Of a stretch of 64,000 nucleotides of DNA, positions 27,501 to 38,500 are shown one piece after another; within the stretch, counting starts at the first letter, position 1, and each line of letters opens with the position of its first letter. The DNA lies in contig NC_079483.1 of assembly GCF_026230105.1 (NCBI RefSeq), positions 7,867,312 through 7,931,311 on the forward strand, in the 5' to 3' direction. The notes beneath the pieces are model-generated. The model saw only the letters and a program-made list of their open reading frames with translations. It was not told the DNA's origin and made no database searches. The DNA comes from Diorhabda sublineata. Taxonomy: Eukaryota; Arthropoda; Insecta; Coleoptera; Chrysomelidae. Position numbers and translations under genes: made by a program.

Positions 27501-30500
27501 TGTGAATGTTGATTTGACCTTAAAAATGCTATTTTAGAAGGTTATATTATTTAAAAAGATTCTTTGACTTGTTAGAATAACCATTTATTTCGACCCGGCA
27601 GCCATTTTGTAAAACTGACGCTATGATTGTAAGAAAAATTTTTAAAAACTTATCAAAATCCGTTACAATTGTTAAAAAATAAGACCAAAAATAACTATAA
27701 CAAATAATCGACAATTAAAATAACGAAAAAAAATGACACGAAATTATTGTTCTATATAAAAATCGATCTACACTGAGAAAAATAAATTAGTATCGAGACA
27801 TTTGCGTAAACCGTCTATAGAACAGGCGTTTTTCTGATAAGTTTATAGAGAAAAAAATTATAAAAAAAATCGGGGATATAAAAATCAAAAAAAGTTAAAA
27901 ACACTGCAGAAAAGGGAGATTCATTTTAGACAATCCACAGTAATTCGAACGTACCCATTTAATCTAATACTTTCTAGTTGTTCCTGCTTCAATCTTTTTG
28001 GTTTTCCAAATTTGTCCTTGTGCAAGCTTTACAAAATAACACGATAAGGGTTATAACATCGTTAAAAAAAATTGAAAAAAAAAATAGTTCAATACAATAA
28101 AAAGGAAAACGTACACTGAAATAAATGTATCGTTCTAAAATTTCGATAATGACGATTAGGAACGTTCGAATCGGGTCTAATTACCTAAATATGAAAAAAA
28201 TCGAGATAAATTCAAATAAAATTATGATAGACGATGTTTGGGGGATGATTTGGGGAGTAAAAAATTTCGATTAAATGTAACGAATGTTGTTTTAATCGGA
28301 ATTGAATATAATTTCGTACGAAGCTTTGGAGTCGGTCCGGCCCTGCTATTTGTTTACATTATAATTTGATATAAAACGAATTTTCGAAAACAAAACTACC
28401 GAAATATGTAAAAAAAACGTAAATGAAACAATAAAAAAGAAAATTATTGTATTTATAAGGAAAATATTGCAAAAAATATAGTAGTAAATTTTTTATGCGG
28501 AAGAAAAAAATGTTGAAGAAGAATTTTTCATATTCGAGATAATTCGAATTCGAAAAATTGAAATTTATACAAGACGTGGGTGAAAAATATCGATTTTTTA
28601 AGGGAAAATCGAAAAATTGAATACAAGAAATTATTTTTAACACTCGATATATTTCAATAGTGCCATAATGAAGGAAATAACATCAGATTGATAAATTTGT
28701 AAAAAATTAGATGATTTAGTGGAAAAATAACCAAAAAAAATGATGAAACGAATTTTTTCAAGATATTAAAAGATGTAAATATTAATCTAAATTGGGACAT
28801 AACCTAAAAAATGTCGTTATGAGATTCAAATTGCAGATATAGATGTAGTGGAAGCTGATTCAAGTCTTCTTTCTCTTTTTTGTTTGTTTCAAGCCATTTT
28901 TGGAATTTTGAAGATGTAGAAGACAAGGAAGGTATTTAAAGACTTCTTCTTTTTTGTTTGTTTTTGGTTGTTTTTATCACTTTGAAATGAATTTTTGTAA
29001 AAATTTTGAAGATTAGGATGCAGTCAAGCCAATTTCATGGTTTTTTCTTCTTTTTTCGTGTCTTTCAAGTGGTTTCCATCAATTCTCGAGGAAAATTTTT
29101 GGAATTTTGAAGATATAGAAGACAAGGAAGGTAATTTAAGTCTTCTTCTTCTCTCTTGTTTGTTTTTATCACTTTTAAATAAATTTTTGTGGAAATTTTG
29201 AAGATACACATGCAGAGGAAGCTATTTTTTGGTTTCTTCTTCTTTTTAGCATGTTTTTTTTTAATTTTTACCTATTCAAAACGACTTTTTCATGAAGTTT
29301 TGAAGATATGAATGCCAATGGCACCTTTTTTTCTGATTTTTTGAGTTTTTACTTGTTTTCATCATTTTGAACTGAGTTTTCTTTATTATTTTGATGATAT
29401 AGAAGAAAAAATTTTTTAAAATTTAAAGATACAGACGTAGGGGAAGCTAATGGATGTCTTAATTTTTTTCTTTGTGTGTTTTTCGTTGTTTTCACCAATT
29501 CAAAAAGAATTTTGAAAAATGTATACGGTGATGGAGCTAATTTACGTTTTCTTCTTCTTCGTTTTTGTGTTTTTGAATTATTTCATATCTTCAGATTTTC
29601 AAAAATGTACGTCTTTTAAATGGCAAAAACAACTTGGAAGACACAAGAGAAGAAGAAGAATACTTGAACTAGCTTCACCGATACCTGTATCTTCAACATT
29701 ACGAAGAAAATTCTTCTAAACTTCTAAACGATAAAATCATTGAAAACAGTATAAAATAAGAAGAAAAGACGCCATCGGCATTCATATCTTCTAAATTTTA
29801 TGAAAAAGTCGTTTTGAATTGGTGAAAATTACTAAAAACACGCTTAAAAGAAGAAGAAAACAGAAATTAAATTCCCCTGTGTATGTATCTTCAAAATGCT
29901 CACAGAAATGTACATGAAAATGGTAAAAACATACAAAAAAAAGAAGAAAAAGATATAAATTACCTTCAATTACATCTATATCTTCAAATTATTAAAAAAA
30001 AATCTATTTTGAACTGGTTAACACAACTGAAAAGACACCAAGGGGAGAAGAAAATATCAATTATCTTCGCCAACATCCATACCTTCATATTTTCAAAAAT
30101 ATTTGTCTATTAAATGGTAAAAACAACACGATAGACTCAAAACGAGAAGAAGAAGACTTGAACTATCTTCACTGGCACCTGTATCTTCAAAATTTCAAGA
30201 AAAATGCATTTTGAATTGGTAAAAACAAACGAAAAGACACAAAGAGAAAAAATACATAAAACTAGTATCCCCTATGCTAATTTTATCAAAAATCAATTAA
30301 ATTTCACATATTTTTCTATTTCAAGCTACAATTCCTCGAACCCTACTGTAATATACAACAAAAGTGATAAGGAATTGTAAAAAAGTTGATTTTTATCACT
30401 CACCCCCTTTCCCTGATATACTCAAGCTGCTTCCCAGTCAATCTCCTCGGTTCCCCCTTACCATCAACAGCAACGGCGTCGAGTTCATCAAAAGATGGCG

Positions 30501-31182
30501 CTATAAACAGATCTCTCAAATGATATTTCGATTTGAGTTTACCTAGAGACCCGTCCGAAGACACCTGAGATGTCGTAAACAAATCGCAATGAGATACAGG
30601 GCTAGGAAGAACTAAAAAAAAATTACAAACATAGATATCCCCATATTTATGAATTATTAAAGTATTTACTTATGGGAAATGTCTTCCAGTGATACAAAAA
30701 CTGCTCGGCGACCTGTTTTATATTGTTAACTAGCTGCTCCACTTCCGGGGGCGCTCCAACCAAAGTTACGTCGAACCTTAGGGGTTCTCGTTCCGGTTGG
30801 ACAGGATCGTGACCTATAATGCCGCTATCGTTAGATCTGAGCGGATAAAGAGACGTAGGTCTGGTATTACGACCCTCAGAACGAAAATCGAGTCTAAGGG
30901 AAGCTGTAATGAGAAAATTAAATGATTCTGCTGCTTAATTTGGGATTAAAACTCACATTTCGGCGTAACCGTCGATTCTTTTTCCATCTCTCTTTCGGCC
31001 ACATTAGATTTCGACCTGTGATGTCCGTATTTTTGATTAGCATTGTATTCAGAATTGATGCTATGACCAGAATCGGATTTATTTTGAACGAAGCTACCTG
31101 AACTATGTCTGTGATGACTACTCGACTCCGATCTTCTATGCCCCGACGTTAATTTAGAACCGGAGCTCGGCCTCGAACTCAT
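11647..31182 (-). CDS. Large multi-pass membrane protein of unknown function, 15 coding exons, 1341 aa
   Basis: Coding exons on the minus strand: 31182-30957, 30903-30670, 30611-30404, 28026-27955, 27002-26681, 25229-24921, 24844-24480, 21789-21573, 21509-21124, 20113-19815, 15479-15022, 14019-13752, 13680-13542, 13105-12858 and 11921-11647. All junctions have GT/AG sites, phases agree throughout, and the sum is 4026 nt (1341 aa plus TAA). The N-terminus (1-75) is Ser/His-rich and probably disordered. Residues about 205-246 hold two related segments, GEPRRLTGKQLEYIRERG and GKPKRLKQEQLESIRLNG. Residues about 250-580 are mostly helical and soluble-looking. Hydrophobic membrane-type segments lie at about 680-705, 782-820 and 850-895. 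Then come a charged helical region (~930-1030), an acidic/aromatic stretch, and a Ser/Gly-rich tail ending TYGTTV, which fits a class I PDZ ligand. A 5' UTR exon (31226-31183), with a preceding donor at 31440, is likely. I do not recognise the family. Intron content is described separately. Confidence 0.85.
11922..12857. repeat. ATCGATT-rich degenerate repeat filling the last intron of the large gene
   Basis: The final intron consists almost wholly of short units such as AATCGATTTTATATAAA and AATCGATTGTATATAAA, spaced about 20-35 bp and with many copies. ATCGAT is itself palindromic, so strands are hard to tell apart. A pure (TA)n tract of about 40 bases sits at 12469-12511. No coding potential is visible. 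Confidence 0.8.
13180..13440. repeat. Short tandem array with AGTAGTTCAAATGAACCT core, ~65 bp unit
   Basis: Four to five copies of a unit of about 60-67 bp, AAGTAGTTCAAATGAACCTTAAAG...GAAGATGAATAAGTTTT, in the intron between exons 13680-13542 and 13105-12858 of the large gene. Same core as the arrays at 9300-11110 and, inverted, 5645-6680. A TATACAGGGTGATACG motif follows at about 13516, directly before the exon. Confidence 0.8.
14050..15000. repeat. TTTGCACAAAAA-rich degenerate repeat in an intron of the large gene
   Basis: The intron between exons 15479-15022 and 14019-13752 carries about 20 copies of (T)TTTGCACAAAAA at irregular spacing (about 30-80 bp). Part of it (14085-14345) is a roughly 130 bp tandem: ATAAATTTGCACAAAAA...GCAAGCACCGATTGAAAC. 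Short minus-strand frames here are repeat artefacts. The same dodecamer pervades other introns of this gene only. Confidence 0.75.
15526..19330. repeat. Satellite array, 161 bp unit, about 23-24 copies
   Basis: Highly homogeneous head-to-tail repeat inside the intron between exons 20113-19815 and 15479-15022. A unit runs TTGCACAAAAATGCTGCATC, then ATGCAGCTAGCAG, an A8-9/T7 tract, TGTATCTGACACTTG, ACCGAGATATAAACAG, GAGCTTTGAGAACCAG and AAACTGGAATGGAAAT. The spacing between units starting at 15827, 15988 and 16149 is 161 bp. Variants cluster in blocks: type A (ATATAAATGAAGGT, GTAATT) dominates 15820-16740; types A and B (AAATATGAAGAT, GCAATT) mix from 16740 to 18060; type B runs to about 18600; and a shorter type C lacking AAAGAAACTG occupies 18660-19190. 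End copies are the most diverged. The open frames over 18587-19185 have no coding meaning. The ~161 bp length is close to nucleosomal. Confidence 0.95.
20120..21120. other. Purine-biased, A-rich intron of the large gene
   Basis: The intron between exons 21509-21124 and 20113-19815 is dominated on the plus strand by A-runs broken by ACC, ATG and AAT, with a loosely recurring ATACCAAAAAA motif about every 15-40 bases. The transcribed (minus) strand is therefore U/UUUGGUAU-rich. Long minus-strand open frames such as 19768-20274 are extensions of the real exon into T-rich intron. No gene is present. Confidence 0.6.
21795..23490. repeat. Satellite array, 154 bp unit, about 10 copies
   Basis: Tandem unit containing GATGCTTTTGCACGAGAAAA, TTGTTATTTGCACAAAAATT, GCTGACTTTTGCGCGGAAAA, ATTAAAAAAATGGAAGGTGC and CCAAACATCGAAAATACTGA. 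Equivalent positions fall at 22118, 22272, 22426, 22580, 22734 and 22888, exactly 154 bp apart. One copy (about 22060) has a short deletion making it 149 bp. Central copies are almost identical; copies after about 23190 decay. The 62-codon frame repeated in every unit is an artefact: 154 is not a multiple of three, and each copy ends in a stop. Confidence 0.95.
23491..24460. repeat. Irregular TTTGCACAAAAA-rich sequence downstream of the 154 bp satellite
   Basis: No fixed period, but TTTGCACAAAAA and close variants (TTTTGCACAGAAAA, TTCACAAAAA) occur roughly every 30-60 bases up to the splice donor side of exon 24844-24480. It looks like decayed satellite or the source from which the 154 bp unit was amplified. 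No gene is present. Confidence 0.65.
25265..26345. repeat. TTTGCACAAAA repeat with a ~150-153 bp tandem core
   Basis: The intron between exons 27002-26681 and 25229-24921. From 25760 to 26345 a tandem unit carrying AAAATGACGATTTATGTTTA, ACCACAATAGCAAAAGAAAA, TTTCGACAAAAACAAAGATT and AACTACTGATATTTGCACAA repeats. The ATGACG core is at 25885, 26035, 26188 and 26340 (150, 153 and 152 bp). The preceding 25265-25760 holds irregular TTTGCACAAAA copies. The 190-codon minus frame over 25763-26335 comes from the repeat. Confidence 0.85.
28040..28815. other. Intron sequence of the large gene, no feature seen
   Basis: AT-rich DNA between exon 28026-27955 and the inverted repeat starting near 28820. No regular repeat and no convincing ORF; the 94-codon minus frame at 28359-28643 is low-complexity Phe/Tyr/Asn-rich translation. 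Confidence 0.4.
28820..30270. repeat. Long inverted repeat made of two arrays of a ~110-150 bp unit, centre near 29585
   Basis: The left half (about 28850-29580) has units with CTTCTTCTTTTTTGTTTGTTT, ATTTTTGTGGAAATTTTGAA and GAAGATATAGAAG. The right half (about 29590-30260) carries the reverse complement: TATCTTCAAAATTTCAAGAA, GAATTGGTAAAAACAAACGA, AAGACAC and AGAGAAGAAGAAG. Facing copies at the centre match as inverted repeats (GGTGATGGAGCTAATTTACG on the left; the complement of AGCTTCACCG on the right). It lies in the intron between exons 30611-30404 and 28026-27955, so a pre-mRNA from either strand could fold into a long imperfect hairpin. Identity between arms is clearly imperfect. Confidence 0.75.
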
Positions 31183-31226
31183 TTTTCAACCACAGAGGGA
31201 TGGACGATAAAAAACAAATTCATTAT

Positions 31227-32584
31227 CTGAAATAAACTGAAACTACTACATCGATTTATTCAATATCCCTCGTAGTTGTTAATTAAAAGTATTTACTTTA
31301 ATAAAAAATAATCTCAAGAACGTTAACTGTATCATTTAACCCAATTTACGTAAATAGACTATTAGGTTATTTATAATTCAAGATATCCGGGAAATAATAA
31401 AACATTTTCAATAATAATATAGATTTTATTTTCGACTTACGTTCAAGATAATTTTATCCAAATTCCTGATAATTGAAATATGGTAATTCCAGCCCAAAAC
31501 GAAACTGATGTTGGTCGAAATATTCCGAAACAAAGACGAAACATTATAACGATTTAACACAATTATATTTAGTTCTTTCACAATGCCATTTAGATAAAAT
31601 TAGGTTCAACTACACACGAGCTGGGATTAAAATTAGATGGACGTTTTAATTATTTCAATTTTATTTTTTCTCGTTCAACCACATACTATAAAATCGTAAA
31701 ACATGAAACACAAACACTGCCTGCTGCAAACACCACCATTGGTGGATTTGACATTATACGTCAGTGGGTGTGTTAACTGTCATTTATGTCAAAAATAGGA
31801 GCGTTTTTAAAATATAAAAACGTGATAAATAAATAAGAAATATATATTTAAGATAAATAGTTTATTTTCGTATTAGATTATTAAAAATAAATAATCGAAT
31901 ACTAAATTACTCTGTATAGAAGTAATTTCTTTATTAAATTATTGTTAGTCTAAATATTCTTAAACAAAAACGAGACATTACAACAATTTAACACAATTAA
32001 TATTAATAGGTAGATCAAGTTAATAGATTTTAGTTTATTTTCAAACCCTGAGGGCGATGATTTTATTATCGAAACGCTCGTTAGATAGTGTAATTGTGTA
32101 TATTGGTGTAACCATATATTCGGTATGAATATCACTAACGTTTCTAGAAATTCCAATTATTTTGTTTTAATACTTTATGAAACTTTTTAAGTTTACTCGT
32201 AGTATTTAAAACACGTTGATCAATTGATTTATTAATATCATTTAAAATAATTAAATCTATTTTACAATTTCTAATTTGAATTGAATATATCTACGCCTTT
32301 GGTATAAATTGAATATCAATAAATGTAATACTGAATGTTTGTGTATCGAAAAGATAATATGATGATTGTTATATTTAAATATGATAATGATATACATATG
32401 TAAAGTGTGGTTAAAATTTTTAAATAAAGATATAATAATACCGCCAATTGTACCAAAACACAAGTGTCCTTGACAATAGAAGCGTTTTTATTCAATTAAA
32501 TTACACGTGATCTACACACAAGTGTAACATTGGTCAAATGTGAGCGTGCCCTGCGCGGATTTATTGCGCAACAGTGAACACAAA
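31227..32584. promoter_or_regulatory. Divergent promoter interval between the large gene and unkempt
   Basis: 1.36 kb separates two head-to-head genes. On the minus strand a splice donor (CTTGAAC|GTAAGT, exon end at 31441) matched with the acceptor at 31228-31227 suggests a non-coding first exon for the large gene beginning somewhere near 31700-31750. The relatively GC-rich block about 31710-31790 (CACCACCATTGGTGG palindrome at 31730-31744, CAAACACTGCCTGC upstream) is a candidate core promoter. On the plus side, unkempt 5' UTR sequence runs to the ATG at 32585. All of this is inferred from splice signals and orientation. Confidence 0.5.
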
Positions 32585-35500
32585 ATGCCGTCAGAGTCCA
32601 AACCTTTGTTGACAGCTCAAACAGAAAAGCCAAATCATTACTCGTAAGTGTATTTTTAGTGCGTGATTGTTAAAGTGACGTATACATAAATTAATTTAGT
32701 GCAATTTGTTGTGTTTTTCAAGTTAAAATACCGCGTTAATTTTTAGATATTTGAAAGAATTTCGAGTCGAGCAATGCCCGCTCTTCTTACAACACAAATG
32801 TACACAGCATCGACCATTCACCTGTTTTCATTGGCATTTCATGAATCAAAGACGACGACGACCAGTACGTCGCAGAGATGGGACATTTAATTATAGTGCC
32901 GATAATTATTGCACAAAATACGACGAAACCACTGGGATTTGCCCCGATGGAGACGAGTAAGTACACCTTTTTTGGTTAACTTTCTGTCATTTTTGATTAT
33001 GGTGGGTGTGACAGCTTTGTCGCGCAATTACATATTTAACTTTATTATTAGTTGTTGTTATATAAATAATCGTTAATTATCGCGAAAAATCTAACAGGTC
33101 GACTACAAAATTATAATGTTATAGTTGAATAGTTAATTTTGATAACCAAACTTTTAAACATCAAAACAATGTCATAACAAACTTGGACCTATCCCAACGG
33201 TGTTATTTTTCAGTAAGGTTCTGTTATACTTTTTTTTTATTGATACAGTTTGAATATAAATGATTTTTAATACCATTAAATCGATTCCAAACACTATTAA
33301 AATGATATTAAGTAAGTAATTTAATCCTTTAAATTTGTTACAGTTTTCACATGAATTACAATAAATAAAATGCTTTTATAACTAATTTTTATAAATATTA
33401 ACAAATCTTCTTTTCATGTATGTTTAAATTTTAACTAAAATAACAATTTTTTTATAAAAAAACGATTTTTATACAAAATTTGAGATATCGGAATGTATTT
33501 TCTTTATTGGTTGTTGTAGTTGTCCTTATTTACATAGAACGGCGGGTGATACGGAAAGGCGATATCATCTTAGGTATTATAAAACGTGTATGTGCGTTCA
33601 CGACACAGATTCTCGGGGGTATTGCGTAAAAAATGGTTTACATTGCGCTTTCGCTCACGGTAGTCACGATCATCGTCCTCCCGTTTACGATATAAAAGAA
33701 ATACAAGCTCTAGAAGCTGCCGAAGCGGAAGGTAGCGGATCCTCGAACGGTCCAAACGCTTTGGACAAAGAAAGAAATTTAATGAATGAAGATCCTAAAT
33801 GGCAAGGTGCGTTTTGTGCATCCCGAATATATATACAAATATAATCCCCGATGTTTTTGTTACAGATACGAATTTCGTTTTATCAAATTACAAAACAGAA
33901 CCTTGTAAAAGGCCGCCTAGATTATGCAGACAAGGTTACGCTTGTCCCCAATATCATAATAGTAAAGATAAAAGGAGGAGCCCTCGGAAATTTAAATATA
34001 GGTATGATTCTGTTAACTACAGTGTTGAATATAGTGTTTTGACGAATGGGGTTTTTGTAGATCGACGCCTTGTCCTAACGTAAAACACGGAGAAGAATGG
34101 GGGGAACCGGGTAATTGTGATGCGGGTGATTTATGCTCGTATTGCCATACTAGGACCGAACAACAATTCCACCCGGAAATTTACAAGAGTACAAAGTGTA
34201 ATGACGTTCAACAATCTGGTTACTGCCCTCGAGGGGTTTTCTGCGCTTTCGCGCACGTGGAACGTAAGTATGCAACACATAAAACCTCTTAATTGTTTCT
34301 ATTTACGTTGTTTACAGAGGAATTGGGGGTTTCGAGGGAAACTGGAGAAAGCGGTACAAATCTAGCGGATATATTATCGAATGTACTTCCGCAGAGCGGC
34401 GTCGAGTTGAAATTAAAAGAAAAAAGCAGTGATAGTTCTGTGAGTTGGAGCTTTAACGGTTTTTTTTTAATTGTATCGATGATTTTTTTGTTTTAGAACG
34501 GTTGTAGCGAAGTAAGCGAATCGTCTTCGACTTCTTCGGAAATAGGGAATTCGATAAGCAATTTAAATAGTAGTTTAATAAACTCTAATGTAACTAGCAC
34601 GACAAATAAAGCTCCGGGATCTCAACTTACCCACAAACCGGTGCCATTCCAGGGTAGGCCGACGATGGGGTTGGAATTAACGAATAAATTGTTGGCTATC
34701 GAGAAAGATCCGACGTTGGATGCTATAGAAAGGGAGCAGAGGAAGCAGACTTTGTGTTTCGCTTATACTAGTTTAGGGAGTTCGTTTTTTGGTAGAGGAA
34801 ACGAAACTGTAGAGAGCGTAGTAGGTGAGGAAGATCAAATCAGTAATTAAATATTCATAATAAGAGTAGTTTTTAATGATGAACAAACAATATTCAGTAT
34901 TAGAAGGGTATTTAATGAAAAAAATGATTGGATTAGTTAAAAAGTTGTTTTTTGACCTTCTTTTAGTAAAATTATTAAATTGAAAGGAAAATATTTAATT
35001 TCAGCTTAGAAAATTGACTAACGGTGCGAAAATTAACCTTTTTGGTTTTTTTATTTTGAAATAGTGGAAATAAAGGGAAAAAATTTGTAATTTAAGTCAA
35101 AAAATTAAAGGGAGCTCATCAAAAAGTTCTGTTTCCACTATTTTTTGGTGAAATGTATGAAACAGGGTCCGTAGTCCATAAAAAATTGAATAACTTGATC
35201 AGAATCTTGTTTTATATCGTTTTTAATGTAAAATTGACGAGATAAATGGAAAAAATTGACTAATATCGAAGGGAGCTCACTAAAAAGTTTGGTTTATTTA
35301 TATTTTTTACAAAATAATTTGAAATATGGGGCCTAAATGCAGAAAACCTTAAATAGCAACTAGAAGTTGACCTTTTTGTACTTTTTAATGTAAAGTTGAC
35401 AGAATAAATTGTAAAAATTGACAATTTAAGTCAAAATATCAAAGGGAGCTCATCAAAAAGTTCCTGTTCATCTTTTTTTCCGCCAAAAAACTTGAAATAT

Positions 35501-38500
35501 GGGGCCTAAATGCAGAACAACTTGAATAGCAACTAGAAATTGACCTTTTTGTACTTTTTAATGTAAAGTTGACAAAATAGATTGGAAAAATTGACAATTT
35601 AAGTCAAAATATCAAAGGGAGCTCATCAAAAAGTTCCTGTTATTTTTTCCACCAAAAAACTTGAAATATGGGGCCTAAGTGCAGAAAAACTTAAATAGCA
35701 ACTAGAAAATGATCTTTTTGATCTTTTTAATGTAAAGTTGACAAAATAAATTGGAAAAATTGACAATTTAAGTCAAAATATCAAAGGGAGCTCATCAAAA
35801 AGTTTCGGTTCATCTTTTTTTCCGCCAAAAAACTTGAAATATGGGGCCTAAATGCAGAAAACCTTGAATAGCAACTAGAAATTGACCTTTTTGTACTTTT
35901 TAATGTAAAGTTGACAAAATAAATTGGAAAAATTGACAATTTAAGTCAAAATATCAAAGGGAGCTCATCAAAAAGTTCCTGTTTTTTTTTCCACCAAAAA
36001 ACTTGAAATATGGGGCCTAAGTGCAGAAAAACTTAAATAGCAACTAGAAAATGATCTTTTTGTACTTTTTAATGTAAAGTTGACAAAATAAATTGGAAAA
36101 ATTGACAATTTATTCAAAATATCAAAGGGAGCTCATCAAAAAGTTCCTGTTATTTTTTCCACCAAAAAACTTGAAATATGGGGCCTAAGTGCAGAAAAAC
36201 TTAAATAGCAACTAGAAAATGATCTTTTTGATCTTTTTAATGTAAAGTTGACAAAATAAATTGGAAAAATTGACAATTTAAGTCAAAATATCAAAGGGAG
36301 CTCATCAAAAAGTTTCGGTTCATCTTTTTTTTCGCCAAAAAACTTGAAATATGGGGCCTAAATGCAGAAAACCTTGAATAGCAACTAGAAATTGACCTTT
36401 TTGTACTTTTTAATGTAAAGTTGACAAAATAAATTGGAAAAATTGACAATTTAAGTCAAAATATCAAAGGGAGCTCATCAAAAAGTTCCTGTTTTTTTTC
36501 CACCAAAAAACTTGAAATAAGGGGCCTAAGTGCAGAAAACCTTGAATAGCAACTAGAAATTGACCTTTTTGTACTTTTTAATGTAAAGTTGACAAAATAA
36601 ATTGGAAAAATTGACAATTTAAGTCAAAATATCAAAGGGGGCTCATCAAAAAGTTTCGGTTCTTTTTTTTTCGCCAAAAAACTTGAAATATGGGGCCTAA
36701 ATGCAGAAAACCTTAAATAGCACCTAGAAAATGATCGTTTTGAACTTTCTAATGTAAAACTACAAATCGACTAGAAAAAATCGATAAATAACCTCAAAAT
36801 ATAGAAAATATCTCATCAAAATGTTTTTTTAGTCTTTTTTCAAGTAAAAACAACAAAATATGAAATCCGATTCTATAAAAAACCAATTAACTAACAGAAA
36901 ATCTTTTCCGCCCATTTCAATGTACAATTTACTAAAAAAAAAATGAATAAACAGGCTCAAAATATTGAAACAATTTCGTCTGACCTCAAATTTTAACACC
37001 TGTCATGACCTCTCTAATCTTTAACCTCAAAATTTCTCGTGCACTCAATTCTAACATTAAAGTTATACGCCTTAAATTTCCACTTCAAAATCAGCTATTC
37101 TCCTACTTAACCTCAAACTTTACAACATAAAAAGGAATTAATCTATCTTAACCTCAAATGTTTACCGCGATTAAAGAGCGTTCTCAATCTTAATCTCAAA
37201 TTTTGTAGCTTTTAAAGTTGTCCTCAATCATAACCTCAAAGTTTTCGCGTATAAATGACGTTATAAATCTTAACCTAAAAATTTTTCGCGTTTAAAAGGC
37301 GTCATTAATCTTAACCTCAAATATTTGCCGCGTGAAAAGGACGTCAACAATTTTTCAGTTCATCCATTTTTAACCTCATATTTTCTCCAGTATTTTGACA
37401 TTCTAACTTCAAATTTGAATACTCATTACAGCCGCCTTCAATTCTAACTCAAAATGTAGCTCGACTTTTATCGGTAAACTGTAAATTTGAAACTTGAGAT
37501 ACAGAGCGTTTAAAAAGAAAAAAAGAAATAACCCGATTTCAAAATATGATATCGAAAAGAGAAATTGAACTTTCCAGGTAACGCATTAGAAGAACTAAAT
37601 TTAGAAGATTCGTTAAATTTATCGGGAGCCTTGGACAGGGATCTGGACGCCGATTCGCCGACTGTTTCGAATTCGATATCGGTGGGATTGGCGTCTTCGG
37701 CCGGTTTATTGGGCAGTTCGGCACCCGTCAACATTCCCGGATCGACGCGATCCGCCCTCGGCGGTTTCAGTCCGCAAGGCAACAGTCCTATGCAACCGTT
37801 TCTATCTGCTACCAGATTCTCCCAATCGGACATCGATTTTTTGAATCATTCGCAGATCAGTTCGAGCGCCTCGAAAATCAACAACTATCAGAGTTTCTTC
37901 GATTTCCAATCGCAAACTAGTATATCGCCCAATTCGAGGAATCACAACAATTTCAGCAGCATGTCGCCGAGTATCAACAGCAATTTGGAGGTGGTCAGGT
38001 AAATGGGGAAAAAAGGGAAACTTCCCTATCCGATTTTATTTTTGTTTTCTTTTATTGTTTTTTCGTAGGTTGAGGGAAGAATTGGGTAGCTATAGGTTGC
38101 AGTTGAGTAATTGGGAGGATCGTTTTCAACAGGCGAGGACGGCGTGCGACGCTTGGCAAAGGGAGGCCGAAGAGGCTAATAGGAAGGCCCAACAGGCCGA
38201 AAGTAAATTCGGCGAAACTTTGACGCAATATAATAACGTTAAACACGAATTGGAACAGTTACAAGGCGGACCTCACATTAGAAGTATAACAAAGGTAATT
38301 TAAAGTCGAACATTTTTTATGTTTTCAGTTGGCGTTTCAGTTTTTAGTGTTTTTTCCATTTTTGAATAGTAATTTTGTGTTTATGTTGCCCCGAGGTGAA
38401 CATTTGTGACCGTTTATAGTGTTTTTTGTGATTATTACTTGTAATAAAAGGATTTCTGTTCAGTTTTTAGTGTTTTTTCCATTTTTAAATAGTAATTTTG

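Noticed and set aside
28359..28643. 94-codon minus frame rich in Phe, Tyr and Asn
   Set aside because: Low-complexity translation of intron DNA with no acceptor or donor in phase with the flanking exons.
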